In this document: piece by piece, positions 44,558 to 53,488 of the stretch
Position numbering within the stretch: position 1 is the first letter of the stretch
Layout: every line of letters starts with the position of its first letter
Assembly: GCA_013285425.1 (NCBI GenBank)
Contig: CP053447.1
Location: forward strand, 2,114,001 to 2,178,000
Origin: Ignavibacteriota bacterium
Lineage (GTDB): Bacteria > Bacteroidota > Ignavibacteria > Ignavibacteriales > Ignavibacteriaceae
DNA: 64,000 nucleotides
Reading direction: 5' to 3'
Made by a program: the position numbers and the translations under genes
Notes under the pieces: generated by a model
Told to the model about the DNA's origin: nothing
Databases searched by the model: none
Seen by the model: only the letters and a program-made list of their open reading frames with translations

Positions 44558-45463
44558 ATGAAAGACAGAATGAAAAGTACGGCTGCAAAATCCAATGGAA
44601 ACAATATACAGAAGATAACTTGTAAAACGGCATTAAATAAATTAAAGAGAAAAATTCCTTATGGCTGGGATTTGAATATCTACAGAGGCTGCAGTCATCA
44701 ATGTAAATATTGTTATGCTGTACATACTCACGATTATTTAGGCGAAGATGACTTTTCAAAAATATTTGTTAAAACAAATGTTGCTGAACAATTAGATAAG
44801 GAGTTGAGCAGCTCCACCTGGAAAAGAGAGATAATTAATATAGGAGGAGTAACAGACAGTTATCAGGAAGCTGAAGCTGAAATGAAAATTATGCCGGAAA
44901 TCCTGAAAGTTTTAATCAAACATAAAACCCCTGCAATTATTTCAACAAAGTCAGAGCTGATACTCAGAGATTACGACCTGATAGCAAAACTTGCAAAATT
45001 AACTTATGTAAATGTTGCATCAACTATTACGACAATGGATGAAAGTATCCGGCAGAAAATTGAACCATTCTGTTCTCCAGGTAAGAATAGATTTAATGTT
45101 TTAAAAGAATTCAGAAAAACAAATGCTTCAGTTGGTTTACATACAATGCCGATAATACCTTATTTAACTGACAGTTATTTTAATATCGAGCAATTATGTT
45201 TGGAAGCACGGGAATCTAATGTTCATTATATGCTTCCTGGTGTATTGTATTTACGCGGTAAATCAAGAAACATTTTTTTTGAATTCTTAAAAGAAAGTTT
45301 TCCTGATGAATATGAAAGTATAGCAAAGTTATATAAAACCGGCGGAGCAGATAAATCATACAAAGAGAAATTATATAACGAAGTTGTTAATCCTTTACGG
45401 CAGAAATACGGAATATCAAATAGTTATATTAAGCCAATGAAAGAAAAAATGCACAAGGCATAA
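44558..45463 (+). CDS. Radical SAM protein, spore photoproduct lyase-like (SplB/Rv2578c group)
   Basis: The 301-residue protein carries the [4Fe-4S]-binding CSHQCKYC motif (Cys45, Cys49, Cys52) directly after 'WDLNIYRG', and 'INIGGVTDSYQEAEAEMKIMPEILKVL' as in the SPL-like radical SAM group. It generates a 5'-deoxyadenosyl radical; the substrate is not known. Members of this group are usually not true photoproduct lyases outside spore formers. It is followed by two methyltransferase genes on the same strand, but with a 95-base gap, so the link is uncertain. The ATG at 44558 is used; another is four codons in. Confidence 0.82.
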   Translation: MKDRMKSTAAKSNGNNIQKITCKTALNKLKRKIPYGWDLNIYRGCSHQCKYCYAVHTHDYLGEDDFSKIFVKTNVAEQLDKELSSSTWKREIINIGGVTDSYQEAEAEMKIMPEILKVLIKHKTPAIISTKSELILRDYDLIAKLAKLTYVNVASTITTMDESIRQKIEPFCSPGKNRFNVLKEFRKTNASVGLHTMPIIPYLTDSYFNIEQLCLEARESNVHYMLPGVLYLRGKSRNIFFEFLKESFPDEYESIAKLYKTGGADKSYKEKLYNEVVNPLRQKYGISNSYIKPMKEKMHKA

Positions 45464-45557
45464 AGCTTAAATCGTTTGAAGAAAGAAATTGAAATTGAAT
45501 AATATTAATTCAGATTATCTTATTGAATAACTAAACTAAAGAAATTGAGAGAATCAG

Positions 45558-46319
45558 ATGAAACAATGGTATGAAGCATTATTTGAAAACTATGCTGATA
45601 AATACGACAATGAATGCTTTACGCAGGGAACAATCGGCGAATGTGATTTCATAGAAAGAGAATTAAACTATAACAAGACTTTGAAGATCATTGATATCGG
45701 CTGCGGTACTGGTCGTCATACTATTGAGTTAACTAAAAGAGGATATAATGTTACCGGAATTGATTTATCGGATAGCCAATTAGAAAGAGCACGAGCAAAG
45801 GCAGAAAAAGAAAATCTTAAAATAAATTTTTTAAAACACGATGCACGCAATCTGCCATTTGAAAATCAATTTGATGCTGCAATTATGATTTGCGAAGGGG
45901 CTTTCCCTTTGATGGAAACTGATGAAATGAATTTTGATATTCTCAAAAATGTTTCCAAATCTTTAAAGAGCAAGTCAAAATTTATCCTTACAACCTTGAA
46001 TGGATTATTTCCGTTGTATCATTCAATTAACAATTTCCACGCAAAGGATTCAGCGGAAGGCTATGCAACTTATGATAGCAGAAATTTTGATTTAATGACT
46101 TTAAGGGATTACAACATAACTAAAGTTGTTGATGATAACGGAGTTGAGAAAGAATTTCACTGCAATGAAAGATATTACCTCCCTTCTGAAATGAACTGGC
46201 TGCTTAAAACAATTGGCTTTTCAAAAATCGAAATATTTGGTGCAAAGCTCGGTGCTTTTTCCCGTGAGGATAAACTAACAACCGAAGACTATGAGATGTT
46301 AATTTCTGCGGAGAGATAA
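45558..46319 (+). CDS. Class I SAM-dependent methyltransferase
   Basis: The 253-residue protein has the SAM-binding motif I LKIIDIGCGTGRHTIEL (near 41-57), motif II 'VTGIDLSDSQLERARAKA' and motif III 'HDARNLPFENQFDAAIMICEGAF'. It belongs to the small-molecule methyltransferase group (Methyltransf_11/25). The substrate is unknown. The stop is four bases before the next methyltransferase gene, so the two are cotranslated. Confidence 0.85.
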   Translation: MKQWYEALFENYADKYDNECFTQGTIGECDFIERELNYNKTLKIIDIGCGTGRHTIELTKRGYNVTGIDLSDSQLERARAKAEKENLKINFLKHDARNLPFENQFDAAIMICEGAFPLMETDEMNFDILKNVSKSLKSKSKFILTTLNGLFPLYHSINNFHAKDSAEGYATYDSRNFDLMTLRDYNITKVVDDNGVEKEFHCNERYYLPSEMNWLLKTIGFSKIEIFGAKLGAFSREDKLTTEDYEMLISAER

Positions 46320-46322
46320 AAA

Positions 46323-47102
46323 ATGAAATCACTGGAAGAAAGTGTAACAACGGCAATGGATGGCTCTGATGTCAGAATTTTTCCTTATCTGCCCTATATT
46401 TTACAGGACTTATGGGAGCTTGGCACTATCCCTGATACAATGATCAAATTAATTAAAAAGCATTTCACAAATTATAGTAATCAAAAAGTGCTTGATTTAG
46501 GCTGCGGTAAAGGTGCTGTCTCAGTAAAATTATCGCAGCAGCTTAAATGCTCTTGCTATGGAATAGATGCAATTGAGGATTTTATTACATTCGCTCAGCA
46601 AAAAGCAAAAGAGTATAATGTAGATCAACTTTGTAAGTTCGAGGTTGGTGATATAAGAGAAAAAGTAAAAGATATCTCCGGTTACGATATAATAATTCTT
46701 GGAGCTATAGGCCCGGTTTTTGGAGATTACTATACTACTTTAAATATCTTATCTGATTGCCTTAATGAAACCGGAATTATTCTAATTGATGATGCTTATT
46801 CTGAAGATCATTCTGAATTTGTACATCCTTTGATATTCAAAAAATCTGATATAACACAACAAATCGAAAAAGCAGGTATGATTATCGTTGAATATGATAT
46901 TTTAAATACAGATGATATTAAAAAGACTAATGATTATATGTACGATAAACTTAAGTTAAGATGCAATGAACTAATTGAAAAATATCCTGATAAAAAAAAC
47001 TTGTTTCTTGACTATATAAAAAAACAGGAGACAGAAAATGTTGTACTTGAAAGTAAAATTACAGCAGTAACATTAGTGATTAAGAAAAAACGGCGGCTAT
47101 AA
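46323..47102 (+). CDS. Class I SAM-dependent methyltransferase
   Basis: The 259-residue protein has motif I KVLDLGCGKGAVSVKLS (near 54-70), 'CYGIDAIEDFITFAQQKAKEY' as motif II, and 'YDIIILGAIGPVFGDY' as the post-motif region. The C-terminus is Lys-rich and ends KKKRRL. It follows the previous methyltransferase by four bases but shares little sequence beyond the SAM core, so it is not a recent duplicate. The substrate is unknown. The gene ends 31 bases before the first copy of the fmt-derived repeat. Confidence 0.82.
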   Translation: MKSLEESVTTAMDGSDVRIFPYLPYILQDLWELGTIPDTMIKLIKKHFTNYSNQKVLDLGCGKGAVSVKLSQQLKCSCYGIDAIEDFITFAQQKAKEYNVDQLCKFEVGDIREKVKDISGYDIIILGAIGPVFGDYYTTLNILSDCLNETGIILIDDAYSEDHSEFVHPLIFKKSDITQQIEKAGMIIVEYDILNTDDIKKTNDYMYDKLKLRCNELIEKYPDKKNLFLDYIKKQETENVVLESKITAVTLVIKKKRRL

Positions 47103-47133
47103 AAAAGAATTAATAAAAATAAATTATTATTTG

Positions 47134-47185
47134 AAAATCACATTCTGAACCCTCTTAAAAATTCTTCGGTAGTCATCCTTCGTTT
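47134..47185. repeat. Left 52-bp direct repeat, copy of fmt 3' end
   Basis: Matches 49171-49222 at 51 of 52 positions, in the same orientation. On the minus strand it encodes KRRMTTEEFLRGFRM and a stop, the last 15 residues of fmt with one change (Ile to Thr), detached from any gene. It marks the left border of the restriction-modification insertion. Confidence 0.9.
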
Positions 47186-47315
47186 TTTTTGTTAAAATGG
47201 ATTCATTGAAGTAAGGTTTCTTTTTGATTATTTTGACGACAAATAAAAAAGAAATAAATAGACTAACAAATAACATTTGGAATAATTTTTTCAAGATTAA
47301 CTGACAGTAAATTAA

Positions 47316-48176
47316 ATGAAGCTTTGGAATAATGATATTGAAATACAGTTTTTTAACGAAGCACTAAGAAGTTTTGCTTCCCCTGAACAATTATTTTACA
47401 ATTTACAAAGCGGATACTATGCTTATATTCCAAAGGGATTAGAAGCAGAAGGTCAGACCTTACATAGCAGAAATTCTCTAATCGGACAGTTCACTGAAAA
47501 ATGGAGTAAAACAATTTTTGAACCGATAGCAAAAAAATTAGGGCTTCATGCTGTCAATAGTGTAGTATGTGATGAACTCGGACTTTCAAAAAGATCAAGT
47601 GCAGACCTTGCATTTTGCACCACAAATAGTACTATCCAAAAGCCAGAAAATGTAAAACTTCTTTTCGAAATAAAGATGAGTATCGTCTCAAACTATAGAT
47701 ATACAAAGCCATATAGTGTGAATTTTATTGGAGACTATAAACAACATAAAGAAAATCCGTCATTGCTTCGTTCTGACTCTATGTTAAAAGCAATCGGTAA
47801 GTCAATAAATATTCGTGTTTCTGGTATTGCTTCAACAAAAATACCCATTGTTGTTTTGGGTAACAGCCCAATTACAGAAAACTATATTAAAAAAGTGGAC
47901 TTTCTAAAAACATCAGGAGTTATTCAAGGTTTTTGGTCATTAAATCCAAACCCAACAAATTCAGATTATATAAAAAACACACCAAAGGCCGGATTTCAAA
48001 CTATATTAAATATTGAACAATTATTTAACAACTGCCAAGCACTTGTTGTTAATGATATGAACTATTTTTCTTCAATGATTTCCAAAGTTAAACTCGGAGA
48101 ATTTATAAGAATTGCCAGCCTTGAAGCAAACGATATTGCTAAGGCAGAAAGATTTCTAACCTTAATTCAAAACTAA
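47316..48176 (+). CDS. Putative type II restriction endonuclease
   Basis: The 286-residue protein lies 1 base before a DNA methyltransferase gene, the usual restriction-modification arrangement. A PD-(D/E)xK-type site is suggested by Asp97 in 'RSSADLAF' and Glu118-Ile-Lys120 in 'KLLFEIKMS', spaced as expected with hydrophobic strands before each. An upstream Glu in 'GLEAEGQT' may complete it. I cannot name the recognition site. The gene is in the segment bounded by the 52-bp repeats, so it arrived by transfer. No controller (C) protein gene precedes it. Confidence 0.7.
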   Translation: MKLWNNDIEIQFFNEALRSFASPEQLFYNLQSGYYAYIPKGLEAEGQTLHSRNSLIGQFTEKWSKTIFEPIAKKLGLHAVNSVVCDELGLSKRSSADLAFCTTNSTIQKPENVKLLFEIKMSIVSNYRYTKPYSVNFIGDYKQHKENPSLLRSDSMLKAIGKSINIRVSGIASTKIPIVVLGNSPITENYIKKVDFLKTSGVIQGFWSLNPNPTNSDYIKNTPKAGFQTILNIEQLFNNCQALVVNDMNYFSSMISKVKLGEFIRIASLEANDIAKAERFLTLIQN

Positions 48177-48177
48177 A

Positions 48178-49092
48178 ATGAAAAGATCAAAAGGAACAGA
48201 AACAAGCTCTTTCGGAACTAATGGTAGAATTAATCATGACAGTTCAAGATTTTACAATTCAAAGTTATATACAGAACTTGAAGTAAAAAAAATCTCTGAC
48301 AACTTTGAAAATAATTTCCCAGATAAATTATTAAACAAGTTTATTCTTGGTTCAGCTGAAAACATGAAAGAAATTCCGAACAATTCTGTTCATTTGATGA
48401 TCACTTCACCACCATATAATGTATCAAAAGAGTATGATAGGGATTTGTCATTGAAAGATTATTTAATGCTTCTTGAAAACTCTTTTAAAGAAACTTACAG
48501 AGTTTTAGTAAATGGCGGACGTGCTTGCATTAATATTGCGAACCTTGGTCGAAAGCCATACATTCCTTTATCTGATTATATTTCACAGATTATGATTGAT
48601 ATTGGTTTTAATATGCGTGGGGAGATAATTTGGAATAAAGCTTCAAGTGCCAGTCCTTCAACAGCTTGGGGAAGTTGGCAAAGTGCCGCTAATCCAATTC
48701 TCAGAGATATACACGAGTATATCCTGATTTTTTCAAAAGGCGAATACAAAAGAGAAAAAGAAAAGAAAGAGAACACAATAACAAAAGATCAGTTTATGGA
48801 ATGGACTAAATCTGTATGGACAATGAATGCAGAAAGTGCAAGAAGGATAGGGCATCCAGCTCCATTTCCTGAAGAACTGCCTTACAGATTAATCCAACTT
48901 TATTCTTTTAAAGATGATATAATTCTTGATCCATTTGTTGGAAGCGGAACAACTGCAGTTGCAGCCATTAAATCAGGAAGAAAATTTGTCGGCTATGATA
49001 TTTTGAAAGAATATATTGAACTAGCAGAGAAACGATTGAAACCATTATTAGATCAAACTATTTTAAATTTTGACAAAGTTGAAAATCTATAA
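48178..49092 (+). CDS. DNA methyltransferase, beta class (N6-adenine or N4-cytosine)
   Basis: Modification partner that protects host DNA at the restriction site. The 304-residue protein has catalytic motif IV TSPPYN at 76-81, and further on the SAM-binding motif I DPFVGSGTT at 251-259. This order (IV before I) defines the beta class. S-P-P-Y is seen in both N4-cytosine and N6-adenine enzymes, so base specificity is open. The intervening region, including 'WNKASSASPSTAWGSW', contains the target recognition part. It follows the nuclease gene by one base and is followed by 78 bases before the right 52-bp repeat. The order R then M is less safe for a newly acquired system than M then R. Confidence 0.9.
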   Translation: MKRSKGTETSSFGTNGRINHDSSRFYNSKLYTELEVKKISDNFENNFPDKLLNKFILGSAENMKEIPNNSVHLMITSPPYNVSKEYDRDLSLKDYLMLLENSFKETYRVLVNGGRACINIANLGRKPYIPLSDYISQIMIDIGFNMRGEIIWNKASSASPSTAWGSWQSAANPILRDIHEYILIFSKGEYKREKEKKENTITKDQFMEWTKSVWTMNAESARRIGHPAPFPEELPYRLIQLYSFKDDIILDPFVGSGTTAVAAIKSGRKFVGYDILKEYIELAEKRLKPLLDQTILNFDKVENL

Positions 49093-49170
49093 CGATATTT
49101 TTACCTCAAACAACAACAGATAGAACAAAAGCAAAAAAGAACAGATTTAATTCATGAATTTGCGGTAAAT

Positions 49171-49222
49171 AAAATCACATTCTGAACCCTCTTAAAAATT
49201 CTTCGATAGTCATCCTTCGTTT
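49171..49222. repeat. Right 52-bp direct repeat (native fmt 3' end)
   Basis: The end of the intact fmt gene, including its stop at 49175. Its other copy is at 47134-47185 with one mismatch. The segment between the repeats (47186-49170, 1985 bases) is the inserted restriction-modification unit. Confidence 0.9.
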
Positions 49223-50077
49223 ACCTTCCTGCTGGATTTCAAGAATTTTTAATGCATCAGTTCTACAGCCAATTATCAATTCTGTTTTTGTGTGCCGGAT
49301 TTCACCAGGTCTCAGATTGGAATAATTAACAATCTCAGATTTGTAAATTTTTATCACTTTATCACCATGTAAAAAGTAAGCTGACGGATGAGGAGATAAA
49401 CCTCTTACAAGATTATGGATTTCTGAAGCAGACTTATTCCAATCAATCAAACAAATATCTTTAGTAATCTTTGGTGCCGAAGATGCAATTGAATCATCCT
49501 GCTGTTTTAATTGATAACTTCCGCTTTCAATCATCTTTACAGTTTTTAAAACAAGTTCAGCACCAATCAAACTCATTCTATCGTGTAATGTTTCAAAATT
49601 ATCATCAGGATTTATTTTTACTTTTTCCTGCAGATAGATATTTCCGGTATCAACCTGTTCGGCAAGTTTAAAAGTTGTTAAACCAGTCTGATCATCACCA
49701 TTTATTAATGCCCATTGAATTGGTGCAGCACCCCGGTATTTAGGAAGAAAAGACCCGTGAAGATTAAATGAACCATATTTTGGAATTTCAAAAACTTCTT
49801 TTGGTAAAATTCTGAACGCAACCACAACAAATAAATCCGTCTTAAGAGATTTCATTTGTTCAATAAACTCAGTATTATTTTTTAATTTTTCGGGCTGATA
49901 AACAGGAAGATTATTTTCAACTGCAAATTTCTTAACTGAAGTAAAAGTAACTTTTTGTCCCCTGCCCCTTCCTTTATCAGGTTGAGTAACAACAGCACTA
50001 ACATTGTATTTATTTTCGAGGAGAATTCTTAAAGAAGGGATTGCAAAATCAGGTGTGCCCATAAAAACAATGTTCAT
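49175..50077 (-). CDS. fmt: Methionyl-tRNA formyltransferase
   Basis: Formylates initiator Met-tRNA. The 300-residue protein has 'MGTPDFAIPSLRILLE', the 10-formyl-THF binding 'GSFLPKYRGAAPIQWALINGD' (near 104-125), 'DTGNIY' and the C-terminal OB-like domain ('IHNLVRGLSPHPSAYF', 'LRPGEI'). Length fits the family, so the restriction-modification insertion at its 3' side did not damage it. It is 7 bases after def in the standard def-fmt operon. No terminator was seen after the stop. Confidence 0.96.
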   Translation of the reverse strand: MNIVFMGTPDFAIPSLRILLENKYNVSAVVTQPDKGRGRGQKVTFTSVKKFAVENNLPVYQPEKLKNNTEFIEQMKSLKTDLFVVVAFRILPKEVFEIPKYGSFNLHGSFLPKYRGAAPIQWALINGDDQTGLTTFKLAEQVDTGNIYLQEKVKINPDDNFETLHDRMSLIGAELVLKTVKMIESGSYQLKQQDDSIASSAPKITKDICLIDWNKSASEIHNLVRGLSPHPSAYFLHGDKVIKIYKSEIVNYSNLRPGEIRHTKTELIIGCRTDALKILEIQQEGKRRMTIEEFLRGFRM

Positions 50078-50084
50078 ATCACAC

Positions 50085-50651
50085 CTATTTAATCAGCATA
50101 TAATCAGTATTATCGCTTACCGGATAGTCAATTTCCAGTTTTCGTTTTTTGATTTTATTGAGATGCTTTTTAGAACGCTTTTTCATTTCTTCATCCAAAT
50201 AATCTGTAAACAACACTCCCTGCAGATGATCATACTCGTGCAGCATTACCCTTGCTAATAGTTCGTCTGCTTCAATTGTCTGCTCTTTCATATTTGCATC
50301 AAAGAATGAAATGTTTATCATTTTAGGTCTTGCAACCTCAAAACGTAACTCGGGAATACTTAAACATCCTTCCTCAATAATGCTTTTTTCATCCGACTTT
50401 GCTGTGATCTTTGGATTTATCAAAGCAATTGGCTTATAAGATTCGTAACCTTCAACCGCAGAAATATCAATAACAAAAATTTGTTTATTCACACCGATTT
50501 GATTTGCAGCTAACCCGATTCCATTTGCATTCCGCATTGTCTCAAACATATCAGAAATAATCTTTACAGTATTACCGTTTATTTCTGTAACCTTTGCAAC
50601 TTTTTTTCTTAATATTTTATCACCAAAAAGAGTGATTGGTAATATTGACAT
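50085..50651 (-). CDS. def: Peptide deformylase
   Basis: Removes the N-formyl group from new proteins, pairing with Fmt. The 188-residue enzyme has all three metal-site motifs: GIGLAANQIG (about 45-54), EGCLSIP (about 95-101, Cys ligand) and HEYDHLQG (about 138-145, two His ligands and the catalytic Glu). It ends in a Lys-rich tail. First gene of the def-fmt operon. Confidence 0.97.
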   Translation of the reverse strand: MSILPITLFGDKILRKKVAKVTEINGNTVKIISDMFETMRNANGIGLAANQIGVNKQIFVIDISAVEGYESYKPIALINPKITAKSDEKSIIEEGCLSIPELRFEVARPKMINISFFDANMKEQTIEADELLARVMLHEYDHLQGVLFTDYLDEEMKKRSKKHLNKIKKRKLEIDYPVSDNTDYMLIK

Positions 50652-50830
50652 CTATGCTAAATCCTTAAATTAAATTTTGTATATTCTAAAATAATCAAAG
50701 CTGATTCGATTTTAAATAATACACCAAAATGAAATGCTTAATGTATAATGCTCAACGTTCAATAATAAGATTGAACCGAAATAATATTTCTTTGAGTGCT
50801 GAGAATCTAATATCAAAAATCAATTTAAAT

Positions 50831-51796
50831 TTAAACCAGCAGCTTTCCATCTTTCATCAGTAATTTATTATCCATCCAAACAGTTGGTTTCTTTACAACT
50901 CCATCAAGATGAATCGGAACATTTACACTTCCGCCCATTGAAACATTATTACCAAGCGCAATATGAATTGTGCCCATTACTTTTTCATCCTCAAGCAATA
51001 CTCCGCTAAGTTTTGCAGAATCATTTGTACCGATTCCAAACTCAGCAATGTTTCTTGCATTTTTACCAACACTGTCAAGCATTGCTTTCAGCTTTTTTGC
51101 AATAACACCACCAGATATTTTTGCTGCAAAACCATTTTCAACTTCAATTTTTATATTGGCATTTTTTATCAAACCGAGTCCTGCCATAGAGCCATCAACC
51201 ACAAAGACTCCATTTGCTGTTCCTTCAACTGGAGCTAAAAATGCTTCACCTGTTGGCAGATTACCGCTTTCACCTTTTGCATGAAATAATCCTTTGCTTG
51301 CATAAGCTTTTCTACCTGCAATTGAAAATGAAATATCTGTTCCGGCTGGTGCAGTTACTCTTATCTCTTTTCCGGTTTCTAAAATTTTTTGAAGCTTTAT
51401 AGTAAGAGCTGAGATTTTTTTATAATCTGCATTCAATCCCCGTATCATAACATCCTTTGTAATGCCGGGGAAAGTTGCGATACGAACTCCTTTTGCAGAG
51501 GCATTTCTTCTTGCATCAGTATGGGTTAAAGATTTAGCAGTTGGACAAAAAACTACATCAAACTTTTGCATCAGATCGGCTACCTCGTCTGAAGGTTCTT
51601 CTCCATTTATCTTACCCGATTTCATTTCAACAAGCAAAGAATGATAACCTAACCTTATTGCATTCTGATGAAGTGAAAGTCCTATCTCTCTTTTAATTTC
51701 ATCTGTGATAACAAGAATTTTTTCATTTTTCTTTGCACCCATACAATCTCGAATAGCAATTACAGATGCAGAGTCAAGTTTTGTTAGTTTAGCCAT
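50831..51796 (-). CDS. Aminopeptidase-like protein (AmpS/M29-related, NicX-like fold)
   Basis: The 321-residue protein resembles the leucyl aminopeptidase/aminopeptidase T group (COG2309). 'PTAKSLTHTDARRNASAKGVRIATFPG' (about 84-110), 'IRVTAPAGTDISFS' (about 148-161) and 'FGIGTNDSAKLSGVLLEDEKVMGTIHIALGNNVSMGG' (about 249-285) are the conserved blocks. Acidic and His residues in the last are probable metal ligands. It is smaller than true M29 aminopeptidases (about 410 residues). Relatives include NicX-type hydrolases, so peptidase activity is probable, not proven. It lies in a minus-strand run of peptide-related genes. Confidence 0.75.
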   Translation of the reverse strand: MAKLTKLDSASVIAIRDCMGAKKNEKILVITDEIKREIGLSLHQNAIRLGYHSLLVEMKSGKINGEEPSDEVADLMQKFDVVFCPTAKSLTHTDARRNASAKGVRIATFPGITKDVMIRGLNADYKKISALTIKLQKILETGKEIRVTAPAGTDISFSIAGRKAYASKGLFHAKGESGNLPTGEAFLAPVEGTANGVFVVDGSMAGLGLIKNANIKIEVENGFAAKISGGVIAKKLKAMLDSVGKNARNIAEFGIGTNDSAKLSGVLLEDEKVMGTIHIALGNNVSMGGSVNVPIHLDGVVKKPTVWMDNKLLMKDGKLLV

Positions 51797-51941
51797 AATC
51801 TCCTCTGTGTTAAAATGTAAAGGATATATTTATCAAAATAGTATTGTTAACAAATGTTCTATAAAAAATTTGATTCACTAAAAAATCCAATAATGCAGCT
51901 TAATTGAATGAAAGAATTTAGAGAATCCACTTTAAATCTGA

Positions 51942-53303
51942 TTAAGCTTTTTTCATTCCTTCTTCAAGTCCGTGTCCGCCAGATCCGGTTTCTGATCTGC
52001 GCAGCAAGAAAGCAAACAGCAATCCTAAGAAACCAAGAACAGAGAATATCCACATTCCGGTATTATATCCGGCAGGATTTGAAGCGCTTGCATGTGATAC
52101 ATCATTTGCAAAACCGATTAACAGATTAAAACCAAACAATCCAATATTCTGAATCATTGTCATTAAGCCATAGGCAGTTCCTAATTTTTTAGGATTTACA
52201 ATGATTGCAACTGAGGGCCACATAACTGCGGGAACAAGTGAAAAAGCAATTCCCATCATTGCCATCGGAAGGATTAAATAAATTGGGATTGCTCCGTCAA
52301 CATCAAAGAACTGAATAGTAATATGAACAAAATCACTATCACTCATTACATCAGGCTTACCAAATTTATAAGCCATCATTAAATAAACAGGTATAATTAG
52401 TAACGAACCGAACATCATCAGCAAAGATCTTTTACCGATTTTATCGGCTAATAATCCGAACAATGGAGTAAAAATCATTGCGGCAAGAGTTAATATGCTT
52501 GAAAGATTACCGCCGACTTCCCTGCTTGTTCCGTGTGCTTCCTGAAAGAATTTAATAGCAAAAGTTTGAAACGGAAACATCGCAGAATAAAACGTAACGC
52601 AGAGAGCAGTAATAAACCAAAATGATTTTCCAAATCTGAATATCTCTTTAAAAACAATTTTATCCTGTTCGCCATCTTTAGGCATTTCATAATTTTTAAC
52701 GGCATACAAATCCAAACCATAATAAATTATTATTGCTATCAAAGCAAAAATTCCTCCGGCAACAGTAATCCAGAGCGGAGACTGCCAATACTCATACAAA
52801 TTTTTGCCCCAGCTTGGAGAGTTAAGAGCAAGAAACGAACCTAACCTTGCAACTGTAAGATTAAGACCAAATGCAAAAGATAATTCTTTTCCTTTAAACC
52901 ATCTGGCAATGATAGTTGTAATTGCCACGATCATAGACTCAGCACCGAGACCGAAAACTAATCTTCCCGATGCCATAACATAAATATTACCTGTTACGGC
53001 AGTTATTACTGCACCCAATGCGATTAGAAAAGTAAAAATCACAACAGAGATTCTTGTTCCGATTCTGTCGATTATCAATCCGCCCACTAAAACCATTAAA
53101 ATATTCGGGAAAGAATAAATTGCATTTAACAATCCGATATTAGAATCAGAAAAACCGAGTTGAGTTTTTAATAAATCTGCAAGCGGACTAATACTATCAT
53201 AAATATAATAGTTGCCCATCATTGCTAAACTGATTAAGAGTAAAGCTGTCCATCTTAAAAATGATGATGGCTGAGGTTTCAGAGAAAGTTCACTTGTGTT
53301 CAT
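51942..53303 (-). CDS. MFS transporter, MFSD1-like (candidate dipeptide transporter)
   Basis: The 453-residue protein has 12 predicted membrane helices and the MFS loop 'GGLIIDRIGTR' (about 75-85). 'GRLVFGLGAESMIVAITTIIARWFKGKELSFAFGLNLTVARLGSFLAL' (about 115-160) closely resembles the same region of eukaryotic MFSD1, a lysosomal dipeptide exporter, as I remember that sequence. Its neighbours are a dipeptidase gene upstream (186 bases, with terminator) and an aminopeptidase gene downstream. A peptide-transport role is therefore inferred from both similarity and context. The family also contains other substrates, so confidence is moderate. The C-terminus is cytosolic and Gly-rich. Confidence 0.75.
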   Translation of the reverse strand: MNTSELSLKPQPSSFLRWTALLLISLAMMGNYYIYDSISPLADLLKTQLGFSDSNIGLLNAIYSFPNILMVLVGGLIIDRIGTRISVVIFTFLIALGAVITAVTGNIYVMASGRLVFGLGAESMIVAITTIIARWFKGKELSFAFGLNLTVARLGSFLALNSPSWGKNLYEYWQSPLWITVAGGIFALIAIIIYYGLDLYAVKNYEMPKDGEQDKIVFKEIFRFGKSFWFITALCVTFYSAMFPFQTFAIKFFQEAHGTSREVGGNLSSILTLAAMIFTPLFGLLADKIGKRSLLMMFGSLLIIPVYLMMAYKFGKPDVMSDSDFVHITIQFFDVDGAIPIYLILPMAMMGIAFSLVPAVMWPSVAIIVNPKKLGTAYGLMTMIQNIGLFGFNLLIGFANDVSHASASNPAGYNTGMWIFSVLGFLGLLFAFLLRRSETGSGGHGLEEGMKKA

Positions 53304-53423
53304 ATAGTTTTAGATTTTGTCAGTCCGAGCCTGCCGAAGACTGAATTATAGATTGTACAAGTCATATTTAGACAAGCTCCATTAAACTTTGTGAGTTATT
53401 AATTATAATTTTATTATCACCAA

Positions 53424-53467
53424 CAATAAAATAAAAAAAGCAGATACCTAATAAAAGTATCTGCTTT
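53424..53467 (-). terminator. Terminator of the PqqD-like/pepD unit
   Basis: AAAGCAGATAC at 53437-53447 pairs perfectly with GTATCTGCTTT at 53457-53467. TTTTTTATTTTAT follows on the minus strand. It lies 22 bases after the pepD stop. Confidence 0.88.
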
Positions 53468-53488
53468 AATAATAAGCAATATATAATC

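Noticed and set aside
44558..49092. Phage-defence island including the radical SAM and methyltransferase genes
   Set aside because: Only the R-M pair lies inside the 52-bp repeats. The other genes have no defence-type domains.
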